From positions 1-5,934 of the forward strand of contig JAOZGF010000204.1 in the NCBI GenBank assembly GCA_027491845.1: a stretch of 5,934 nt of DNA, in the 5' to 3' direction. This stretch comes from Thermoproteota archaeon (GTDB lineage Archaea; Korarchaeota; JAOZGF01). Shown here piece after piece: positions 1 through 4,784 of the stretch. A program made the position numbers and the translations under genes. Position 1 is the stretch's first letter; the number at the start of each line of letters is the position of its first letter. The notes beneath the pieces were generated by a model. It saw only the letters and a program-made list of their open reading frames with translations. It searched no databases and was not told the origin of the DNA.

Positions 1-3
1 TAC

Positions 4-15
4 AGGTAATTACCT
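4..15. repeat. 12-bp perfect palindrome AGGTAATTACCT, with a half-site copy nearby
   Basis: AGGTAATTACCT is its own reverse complement. The half AGGTAAT recurs at 32-38, just before an AT-rich TATA-like stretch at 36-45 (AATATTTAAG). The spacing would suit an operator near a promoter whose transcript starts around 65. No regulator can be assigned, and the function is inferred only from symmetry and position. Confidence 0.35.
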
Positions 16-120
16 AAATAATATAACTAAAAGGTAATATTTAAGTCTTTTTCCAAAAATCAACCGCAGAAAGACAGCTTACAATGAAGGAAAGTTCTCT
101 AAAAGTTTGAACTCTCATGA

Positions 121-147
121 ATTTTTATATAAGGCTATATATAAAGA
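121..147 (+). promoter_or_regulatory. TATA-rich promoter region for vapBC pair 1
   Basis: Two TATA-like boxes sit in tandem: TTTTTATATAA at about 121-131 and CTATATATAAAG at about 135-146. The second is centred roughly 32 bases before the ATG at 173, so transcription would start almost at that codon. This also argues that the longer open frame reaching back to a TTG at 107 is not the real protein start, because it would contain the promoter. Assigned by eye. Confidence 0.5.
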
Positions 148-172
148 CATCTTTAGAGAAAAGGTGCGTTCA

Positions 173-415
173 ATGGGAAAAGTCATAATGGTTTCCGATG
201 AAATATATAACAAGCTTAAAATGATGAAAAAACCAGGAGAATCATTCACACAAGTTATCAGCCGTCTAATAACCAAAAAACCGAGGCTAATGGAAATAGC
301 AGGAAAAAAAACAATAACAAAAAACAACTGGAAAAAAATCAAGGAATCCTTCAAGGAAAGAGACAAACTGGACGAGGTAAGAAGAAGATACCTAACAGAG
401 TTGATTGAAAAATGA
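173..415 (+). CDS. vapB: VapB-type antitoxin (DUF217-like), pair 1
   Basis: This is an 80-residue antitoxin expected to bind and neutralise the PIN-domain toxin encoded directly downstream, and to repress its own promoter. The N-terminal stretch KVIMVSDEIYNKLK (residues 3-16) followed by KKPGESFTQVISRLI (19-33) is the signature of archaeal DUF217-type VapB proteins. The C-terminal half is highly charged and Lys/Arg/Glu-rich, as expected for a toxin-wrapping tail. I chose ATG 173 because family members begin about two residues before this motif. GGTG at 163-166 could serve as a ribosome site, or the mRNA may be nearly leaderless. GTG 164 is an alternative start. The stop overlaps the vapC start in ATGA (412-415), which implies translational coupling. 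Codons strongly avoid T at the third position, unlike genes further right. Confidence 0.85.
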   Translation: MGKVIMVSDEIYNKLKMMKKPGESFTQVISRLITKKPRLMEIAGKKTITKNNWKKIKESFKERDKLDEVRRRYLTELIEK

Positions 416-825
416 ACTACATGGCTGACACGGACTACCTCATTGACCTAGTTAACGGGGATGCGGAAGCAATAGAAATAGCTAAAGAAATAGACATGAC
501 AAACGAAAGGATGGGCCTATCAGTAATATCAGCGGAAGAATACCTGAGAGGAATCTACTACCTATACCTCGGAAACGAAAAAGTGCTAAGAAGAAAATTG
601 CAAGAAGCAAAATCAGATCTCGCCGCATTTGAAATACTACAAGTAACATATACCATAGCAGAAAGAGCAGCTGAAACAGAGTCCCTACTAATGAAAAAGG
701 GAAAAATGTTAAGCCTAACAGACATACTGATAGCCTCAACAGCAATCACACACAACCTAATCCTTGTCACCAGAAACACAAAACACTTCAAAAGAATCCC
801 TAAACTAAGAATCAAAGAATACTGA
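412..825 (+). CDS. vapC: VapC PIN-domain ribonuclease toxin, pair 1
   Basis: This 137-residue protein has the usual length and layout of a VapC toxin, a Mg-dependent RNase that cuts tRNA or rRNA when not held by VapB. Acidic PIN residues are visible: D6 in ADTDYLID (with D8 and D12 nearby), E42/E43 in SAEEYLRG and D104 in LSLTDILIAS. At the fourth position, TRNTKHF (120-126) shows Asn122 where many relatives have Asn or Asp. The frame begins at ATG 412, inside the antitoxin stop. A second in-frame ATG at 421 would still include D6, so the start is uncertain by three residues. No indel or premature stop is present, so the toxin looks intact. Codon use is A-ending and T-poor (CTA, ATA, ACA, GCA), like its antitoxin and unlike the MBL and uppP genes, which suggests recent acquisition. 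Exact RNA target cannot be read from sequence. Confidence 0.9.
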   Translation: MNYMADTDYLIDLVNGDAEAIEIAKEIDMTNERMGLSVISAEEYLRGIYYLYLGNEKVLRRKLQEAKSDLAAFEILQVTYTIAERAAETESLLMKKGKMLSLTDILIASTAITHNLILVTRNTKHFKRIPKLRIKEY

Positions 826-946
826 AAACACAATGAACAGATGGAGAAAAAGGAGCGTTCATCATGAGGGCAGGCCTGAACAAGTCCTTCAAGCCCTTCA
901 AACATCTTTCCTCTAACTCCTCCAACTAGAAACCCTCAAAACACGT

Positions 947-968
947 AAAAGACCTAAAAAAGACCTAA
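947..968. repeat. Two perfect tandem copies of AAAAGACCTAA
   Basis: AAAAGACCTAA occupies 947-957 and again 958-968 with no spacer or mismatch. It lies 18 bases before the nested inverted repeats. The central CTAAAAAAG could act as a poor TATA box placing a transcript start near 985, or the duplication may simply be slippage. Confidence 0.6.
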
Positions 969-985
969 TTCATTAATAAACCCGG

Positions 986-1077
986 GGAACGGGAGCAGTG
1001 CTTCCCTAAAGAGATTACAATAAATGGATTCGTCTTTTATTGTTGAGCCCGTTAACGGGCTTTCTAGAATCCGTTCC
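986..1077 (+). ncRNA. Candidate structured RNA or inverted-repeat element
   Basis: GGAACGG (986-992) is the exact reverse complement of CCGTTCC (1071-1077) and encloses further pairings. ACAATAAA (1017-1024) pairs with TTTATTGT (1036-1043) across an 11-base loop. AGCCCGTTAACGGGCT (1046-1061) is a perfect 16-bp palindrome. GAGC/GCTTC around 993-1004 can form a short bulged hairpin. TTCTAGAA (1062-1069) is also a palindrome. Together these give a multi-branched, cloverleaf-like fold, and a hairpin with a T-run follows at 1086-1106. It could be a small RNA, the structured 3' UTR of vapBC pair 1, or the relic of a small mobile element. It is not a tRNA: there is no T-arm next to the closing stem and no D-arm. 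The pairings are observed; the RNA status is inference. Confidence 0.3.
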
Positions 1078-1085
1078 ACGTTTAA

Positions 1086-1106
1086 ATGACTACGTCATGT
1101 TTTTTT
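1086..1106 (+). terminator. Hairpin plus T7, likely + strand terminator
   Basis: ATGAC (1086-1090) pairs with GTCAT (1094-1098) around a TAC loop, then one G and seven T (1100-1106). A T-run on the + strand fits archaeal termination. It would end a transcript from vapBC pair 1, or from the structured element just upstream. The short stem is weak evidence alone; the T-run is the stronger part. Confidence 0.45.
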
Positions 1107-1140
1107 GAAGTTCTCGAATTTTTCAAAACCCTATTTGGAT

Positions 1141-1580
1141 TTAGAACTGCTGAATCTCAGGATACTCCCTAACGTGGGTTGCTGTAACCAGTTTTTCGGC
1201 TTTTTCTAACTGTTCCTTGTCCGCTGTTATATCAGAGTAATTCTTTTCTCCTCAGCTAACTGGATGTATAACGCGTCGTAGAAGGTTAGACCAGTTTCTC
1301 TTGCTACTTCCATTGCTCTCGAAGCAGACTTAGCCGTTGGAGCTGTAGGCTCTAGGCCAGGTTCAATGAGGGAAGCCACAGCGTCAACTGAGTCCCTTAG
1401 ATTTAACTGTTTATTCCTCCAGATGCTGTTTCCAACTTCATAGACCAAGTGGAGCGGTGCTACTATTTATGGTGCCTCTAGCAAAGTCTTCTTTCAGGGC
1501 AAGGGGCTCGTCGGCGTATTTCTCAATATTAAACCGCTTAGCCACATAGCCACAACACTTGCATCTGCAACAACCTTCAT
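1141..1580 (-). pseudogene. vapC: VapC PIN-domain toxin, pair 2, broken by three indels
   Basis: Reading the minus strand from ATG 1580, which overlaps the vapB stop as ATGA, gives a PIN protein that leaves frame three times. First, an 8-bp tandem duplication (1539-1554) shifts frame after residue 11. Second, near 1461-1470 two bases, probably AT, are missing compared with the expected Asn-Ile junction. Third, an extra AT dinucleotide in TATAT at 1228-1232 shifts frame after KRITLI. Correcting all three gives 143 residues ending at TAA 1141-1143, a normal VapC size, with no internal stop. All four acidic PIN positions survive: D6 (VVADAS), E46 (LVYEVGN), D100 (TFYDALY) and D118 (TADKEQL). As written, translation from ATG stops after 28 codons, so no active toxin is expected. 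Good motif preservation points to recent breakage, or to sequencing or assembly error. Confidence 0.85.
1539..1554 (-). repeat. 8-bp tandem duplication TGTGGCTA x2 inside vapC pair 2
   Basis: On the minus strand TGTGGCTA is present twice back to back (1554-1547 and 1546-1539). Removing one copy joins ASVVA to KRFNIE, restoring the expected PIN N-terminus. The unit length is not divisible by three, so copy number sets the reading frame. Confidence 0.85.
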
Positions 1581-1795
1581 AGCTTGTCACGATCCTCAAG
1601 TATGGATTCCGCCGCCTTAAAAATCCCCCTAACAGTTTTACTTCGAATTTCATCTATTCTTTCCGAGGCACTTTCCCTCTTTACCTGTCTTATTTTCTGT
1701 TCAATCATTGAGCGAATGAACGCCGGCCAGTCCACATTTACCTTTCTCATCTCCTCCTTTAATTCCCTTGGAACCCTCACACTTATAGTCGCCAT
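1577..1795 (-). CDS. vapB: Ribbon-helix-helix VapB/CopG-type antitoxin, pair 2
   Basis: This is a 72-residue protein with a classic ribbon-helix-helix DNA-binding N-terminus. The strand is ATISVRVP (2-9), helix 1 is RELKEEMRKVN (10-20), and helix 2 starts at DWPAFIRSMIEQKI (22-35). A charged C-terminal tail, RIDEIRSKTVRGIF onward, should contact the toxin. It would bind DNA as a dimer and neutralise its VapC. ATG 1795 is preferred to the upstream in-frame codons because the strand begins right after it and GGTGTGAT lies four bases upstream. The stop overlaps the vapC start (ATGA, 1580-1577). The reading frame is intact although its toxin is broken, a common end state of toxin-antitoxin decay. 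It may persist as an autoregulator or as an orphan antitoxin. It belongs to a different antitoxin class from pair 1. Confidence 0.88.
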   Translation of the reverse strand: MATISVRVPRELKEEMRKVNVDWPAFIRSMIEQKIRQVKRESASERIDEIRSKTVRGIFKAAESILEDRDKL

Positions 1796-1828
1796 GTTTA
1801 TCACACCAGCGATTAGGATCAAATTGTA

Positions 1829-1855
1829 ATATTTAAATGTCATACAGATATGTAT
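1829..1855 (-). promoter_or_regulatory. Promoter and possible operator of vapB pair 2
   Basis: On the minus strand TTTAAATATT (about 1839-1829) is a good TATA box, centred about 39 bases before ATG 1795 and leaving a short leader with the ribosome site. Immediately upstream ATACA (1842-1846) and TGTAT (1851-1855) form an inverted repeat with a four-base centre. Ribbon-helix-helix antitoxins commonly bind such repeats beside their own TATA box. Operator status is inferred from position and symmetry. Confidence 0.5.
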
Positions 1856-1869
1856 TAGATGAACGTACT

Positions 1870-1981
1870 CTCACTTTAAATCTATAAACCAATTCGACCA
1901 ATAACTGATTTCTCATTTAATGAAAAATCTTTGTTGGGAGGCCAGGTAGGGTTAACTGGTGTAGGTGAGTAGTGGGCGGAA
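1870..1981 (+). promoter_or_regulatory. Promoter and leader of the COG2248 hydrolase gene
   Basis: TATA-like sequences occur at about 1874-1888 (CTTTAAATCTATAAA) and 1913-1923 (TCATTTAATGA, itself an inverted repeat). The leader before ATG 1982 is G-rich, with GGTGAG at about 1963-1968 and GGGCGG at 1974-1979. The second is close enough to serve as a ribosome site. Which TATA box is used cannot be decided by eye. Confidence 0.35.
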
Positions 1982-3064
1982 ATGAACAAGATAAGTTTCA
2001 AACTGGTTTGGTTTGATTCCTTTGGGGCTAAATCAACCTGTTTGCTTGTTGAAACGCCAGATGTAAAGGTTTTAATTGACCCTGGAGTTGCAATAATGCA
2101 GCCTAGTTTTCCTGCAGCCCTAGAAGATAAATTGAAGTGGAAGGAAGAAGGCAGGAAAGCCATTAAGAAAGCAAGTGAAAACTCTGAAGTGATAGTGATT
2201 TCCCATTACCACTACGATCACTTCACAGATTTCGACAGGAAAATATATGAGGAAAAAACCCTTTTCGTCAAGAACCCGAACGAGTACATAAATGACTCCC
2301 AAAGAAGGAGGGCTGAGAAGTTTCTTGATAATTACCTTAAGGCATACGGAAAAACAAGTTTGGCAAGTCAACTTAAGAAGAGAGTCAAAAGAAGGGATTA
2401 TGACCCTTTTGAGAATCTTTCAGCAGCACTAGAAAGAGATTATGGGGATTACTCTGAAAGGAAAAAGGAATTAATGGAGGAAGGGAAAAAATGGTTTTTA
2501 AGGAGGGTTGAGAGATGGAACAAATGGAAAATAATACCTGAATTTAGGTTTAAAAATGAAAAATTGTTTTTCGCCGATGGAAGGGAATTTAGATTTGGTG
2601 AAACAAGGATAAGGTTTACGAGGCCGTTTTTCCATGGCATTGAGTTTTCAAGGGTCGGCTGGGTTGTTTCAACAGTCATAACCTGTGGAGGAGAAAAAAT
2701 AATTCATTCCTCTGACCTTCAAGGCCCTGTTATTGAGGACCAAGCGAACTGGATTATAAGTGAAAACCCGGACGTACTTGTGCTAGACGGCCCAAGCACG
2801 TATTTAATCCCTTACATGTTTAACCTAATCAATTTGAGGAGAACTGTTGAGAACGTTTGCAGGATAATTAGCTCCGCATCTAATCTTCAATTAGTCATAT
2901 ATGACCACCACTTGCCACGTGACCCGAACTACAGGGAATGGGTTGGCGAAATATACAGTTTCGCCTCTGAAAAGGAAAAGAAAGTTTTAACAGCAGCTGA
3001 GTACTTGGGAAGAAAGCCCACGGTTCTTCAGTTAACACAAAAAAAAGGTTCACGTGGAAGTTAA
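1982..3064 (+). CDS. UPF0282/COG2248 metallo-beta-lactamase fold hydrolase
   Basis: This 360-residue protein matches the archaeal UPF0282 family of predicted metal-dependent hydrolases; the substrate of the family is unknown to me. The N-terminal strand FDSFGAKSTCLLVE (11-24) and VLIDPG (30-35) open the MBL fold. The metal-binding HxHxDH motif is H75-Y-H77-Y-D79-H80. Later ligand candidates are H218 (FFHGIEF), D245 (IHSSDLQGP) and H309/H310 (YDHHLPRD), so the active site looks complete. Residues about 82-200 form a long charged helical insertion rich in Lys/Arg/Glu. The protein has no signal peptide or membrane segment and should be cytosolic. An in-frame TAG at 1970-1972 limits how far upstream the start can lie, and ATG 1982 fits the family. 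Its TAA stop overlaps the stop of the convergent uppP gene. Codons use many T endings, unlike vapBC pair 1. Confidence 0.85.
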   Translation: MNKISFKLVWFDSFGAKSTCLLVETPDVKVLIDPGVAIMQPSFPAALEDKLKWKEEGRKAIKKASENSEVIVISHYHYDHFTDFDRKIYEEKTLFVKNPNEYINDSQRRRAEKFLDNYLKAYGKTSLASQLKKRVKRRDYDPFENLSAALERDYGDYSERKKELMEEGKKWFLRRVERWNKWKIIPEFRFKNEKLFFADGREFRFGETRIRFTRPFFHGIEFSRVGWVVSTVITCGGEKIIHSSDLQGPVIEDQANWIISENPDVLVLDGPSTYLIPYMFNLINLRRTVENVCRIISSASNLQLVIYDHHLPRDPNYREWVGEIYSFASEKEKKVLTAAEYLGRKPTVLQLTQKKGSRGS

Positions 3065-3870
3065 ATCAACAAAAATACACTGCTTAAAGCCATGAAGGCC
3101 CCAACCAACCAGCAAAAAACCTTGAAATCAACCTTTTCAGAGAGCTTAATAAAGTACTTGATGGTCAATAGGCCGCTGACAAAAGAGACAGCTATGGCTA
3201 AGAGAATTAAATGGATGGGGAAAAAGGCTTCACCGTAATTTCCAAGGCATAGGTCGATGAAGGTAAAGCCTGACAAGGCCGGTATGGCCATTAAGAAGGA
3301 GAGTGTTAAGGTATCGGTTCCAGGGTATCCGAGCATTAACAATGCGAACATTGTTATGCCTGACCTGCTTATCCCGGGCAGGATAGAAAGGCCCTGAGCT
3401 AAACCACTTATCACCGCATCTTTACCTTTGAGCTTTTGCCCCATTCTATTCTGGAATGTTTTCGTCCTTCAACAACCATTTACGACAAGCAGTAAACCTG
3501 ATAGAAGAGAAACATATTCAGACTTTAAGGAGAAAAGAAATAGTTTGAGAAACAAATATAGCGGTAAACCTGTTAAACCGGAAAATAAAGTTGAGACAAC
3601 TAGAAAGACCAATAGTTTTCTTGTTTCAACATCGCCCTCCCCTCTTAAAATCAGGTTTAAGATGGAGTAGATCTTGTCTCTGAAAAACCAGATAGAGGAA
3701 AGTAGGGTGCCGAAGTGGCCCAAAACAATTAAAAGGAAAATTTGCTGTGTTTTGAACCCTAAAATTGTGGATGAAAAAATGATTTGCGCTGAACTGCTTA
3801 TTGGAATCCATTCAGTCAATCCTTGAACGACGGATACGATGAAAACCTTTAAGGCCGCCTCCATTTCCAT
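3061..3870 (-). pseudogene. uppP: Undecaprenyl/polyprenyl-diphosphate phosphatase (BacA type), split by one TGA
   Basis: The family recycles polyprenyl diphosphate to the monophosphate carrier used for surface glycan assembly. It is a multi-span membrane enzyme built from two inverted homologous halves. The N half carries QGLTEWIPISSS (the Q/ExxxE motif) and the C half carries GLAQGLSILPGISRSGIT (the PGxSRSxxT motif). Both halves are rich in membrane segments. One TGA at 3471-3469 lies between them in the same frame. Only eight codons (RTKTFQNR) separate it from ATG 3444, which begins the C half. Counting the TGA as one residue, the whole is 267-269 aa, the normal family length. ATG 3870 or 3864 is the likely start; a TTG at 3903 is possible. 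At the site of the E. coli His30 (SSTGH) it reads SSSAQ, a substitution I recall in archaeal relatives. Options are a nonsense mutation, a sequencing error, or two separately made halves; no good ribosome site precedes 3444. Confidence 0.85.
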
Positions 3871-3989
3871 TTGCCCCACAACCCTCTTTTTTAAAAACTG
3901 CAACCTTGTTTTAATGCTTTCCCTTTCTCAAAAACCTTTTAATGGAAGGGGTTCAATCTTAAGATGAAAGAAATCATGGGCTGAAAAAA
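3871..3989. promoter_or_regulatory. Divergent promoter region, uppP and the CxxC gene
   Basis: For uppP, a TTTTTAAAAAAG-like box at about 3887-3898 on the minus strand is about 25 bases before ATG 3870, consistent with a leaderless mRNA. For the + gene, CCTTTTAATGG around 3934-3945 could be a TATA box giving a start near 3964. A six-codon frame (ATG 3964 to TGA 3984) lies there, ending five bases before GTG 3990. Assigned by eye only. Confidence 0.4.
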
Positions 3990-4313
3990 GTGTCCCTTAA
4001 CAGGTTTTATCGAGGAATAATTAACACCGTTAAGAAAGCTGTTGAAGAGTTTAATAGGTACAGGGAACCTGAAGTTAAGGCAGAGTTCCTTGGCGTCGAA
4101 GGAGACATTTTACAGGTAAGGTTCAGCGGCTCCTTTTGCCATGCATGCGGGTTCTACGATCACTTTGAGGACTTCATGTATGTTTTGGAGGATCTGGGTT
4201 TAAAGGTTGAGATAAAGGAGATAAGGGAAGGAGAAACGGTAAAGGTTAAATTTAAACTATTAGGAGTAGGTCCCGGTGAGAATTTGAATAATTTGAATAA
4301 TTTGAATCGCTGA
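3990..4313 (+). CDS. Small conserved-looking CxxC protein of unknown function
   Basis: This 107-residue soluble protein starts at GTG 3990; an in-frame TAA at 3960-3962 blocks longer ATG/GTG/TTG starts. An N-terminal helix (RFYRGIINTVKKAVEEFNRY, 5-24) is followed by strands LGVEGDILQVRFSG (34-47). Then C50-H-A-C53-G-F-Y-D-H-F-E-D leads into a helix and a last strand pair (VEIKEIRE, VKVKFKLLG). The core alpha/beta pattern with a CxxC after a strand recalls the NifU C-terminal domain in layout, but the surrounding residues differ, so I do not assign that function. Cys50, Cys53, His51 and His58 could bind a metal or act in redox chemistry. I have a memory of similar uncharacterised archaeal proteins with an F-x-G-S-F-C-x-x-C-G-x-Y-D motif. 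The last ten residues are an in-frame repeat (NLN)3 plus Arg, probably not part of the fold. It converges with the next gene. Confidence 0.75.
   Translation: MSLNRFYRGIINTVKKAVEEFNRYREPEVKAEFLGVEGDILQVRFSGSFCHACGFYDHFEDFMYVLEDLGLKVEIKEIREGETVKVKFKLLGVGPGENLNNLNNLNR
4281..4307 (+). repeat. Three perfect tandem copies of AATTTGAAT
   Basis: AATTTGAAT is repeated at 4281-4289, 4290-4298 and 4299-4307 with no mismatch, in frame, encoding Asn-Leu-Asn three times just before the final Arg and stop. Nine bases keep the frame, so copy number can change without harm. Confidence 0.9.
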
Positions 4314-4329
4314 AAACTTTATTTTCAGC
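4309..4329. terminator. Hairpin between convergent genes, spanning both stop codons
   Basis: GCTGAAAA (4309-4316) pairs perfectly with TTTTCAGC (4322-4329) around a CTTTA loop. It includes the + gene's TGA (4311-4313) and touches the minus gene's TAG (4331-4329). T-rich arms on both strands fit a two-way transcription stop, though no long T-run follows. Confidence 0.5.
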
Positions 4330-4784
4330 TAAATTATTTCAACCTTCTCGTCGCTCACGTGTTCAAAGGTTTCCTCAAGAACCTCCATAAGTTGGGAGGC
4401 AATAACTTTCTTGCCTTGGAGGAGCATTTCCTGTATTGCTATTGCAAGGCCGTTCACCTTTCTAGTGAAGGAGATGAGGCTTAGGTCGTGGAGGACCCAT
4501 AATACACAAATTAATCTTTTTAATTCTTTTTTCTCAACATTTTTCTTTCCTTTGAGTGTTTGTTTAAAGTCGTTTATTAGTTCTTGAGCCGATTTCCCGC
4601 TTATCATCTCGCAGAGTTCATCTAACTTTAACGCTTCACCTTGAAGTCTCGCATTAGCTTTACTTAAAAGGTCTCTTAAGCGTGAACGCGTAACTTTCAA
4701 GGAAAACAACCTCGGAGCAGCACTATCCTCTCTTTGTTCTTTTGCCAGTAAAGATTCTGGGTTAATTAGGTCAATGAAGGGCAA
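4329..4784 (-). CDS. Unrecognised, largely helical protein
   Basis: I do not recognise this 151-residue product. It reads as mostly alpha-helical and soluble, with alternating charged helices: SRLRDLLSKANARLQ (34-48), KLDELCEMISGKSAQELI (53-70) and KKELKRLICVLWVLHDLSLI (85-104). The C-terminal half has an amphipathic stretch (NGLAIAIQEMLLQGKKVIAS) and ends acidic (VSDEKVEII). No catalytic motif, metal site, signal peptide or transmembrane helix is clear; the ICVLWVL patch could be a helix core. The start is the TTG at 4784, because the frame has no earlier ATG/GTG/TTG before a stop and the next ATG is far inside the protein. A TATA-like CTTTTAAAAGG at about 4821-4811 would make it almost leaderless. 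A continuous frame of this length with ordinary amino-acid composition supports a real gene, but no homology can be claimed. Confidence 0.6.
   Translation of the reverse strand: MPFIDLINPESLLAKEQREDSAAPRLFSLKVTRSRLRDLLSKANARLQGEALKLDELCEMISGKSAQELINDFKQTLKGKKNVEKKELKRLICVLWVLHDLSLISFTRKVNGLAIAIQEMLLQGKKVIASQLMEVLEETFEHVSDEKVEII

Larger units (their letters stand above)
826..1140. other. Gene-free stretch between the two vapBC modules
   Basis: No convincing coding frame is present on either strand. The longest small + frame near 833-916 (ATG AAC AGA TGG...) resembles nothing I know. What the stretch does hold is an 11-bp tandem repeat (947-968), nested inverted repeats (986-1077) and a hairpin followed by seven T (1086-1106). 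Each is listed separately. Nothing else is supported here. Confidence 0.6.

Noticed and set aside
84..110. Eight-codon frame ATG 84 to TGA 110 upstream of vapB
   Set aside because: No ribosome site and no recognisable content; chance is the likeliest explanation.
107..172. 22-residue N-terminal extension of antitoxin 1 from TTG 107
   Set aside because: The stretch contains the TATA-like boxes, and the family motif starts right after ATG 173.
558..905. 115-codon minus frame opposite vapC pair 1
   Set aside because: It is a shadow of the T-poor vapC coding strand, with biased composition and no domain; the + strand has clear PIN motifs.
986..1078. tRNA gene: 7-bp outer stem followed by an A, with several inner hairpins
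   Set aside because: The 16-bp palindrome is nine bases from the closing stem, its 6-base loop is not T-loop-like, and no D-arm or 5-bp/7-base anticodon arm fits.
1584..1829. 81-codon + frame opposite antitoxin 2
   Set aside because: Its hydrophobic-looking sequence is the reverse of a clear ribbon-helix-helix gene.
3469..3471. TGA in uppP as selenocysteine or a reassigned codon
   Set aside because: TGA is the normal stop of several other genes here (415, 825, 1577, 4313). The position is in a variable cytosolic linker, not an active site, and I see no selenocysteine element.
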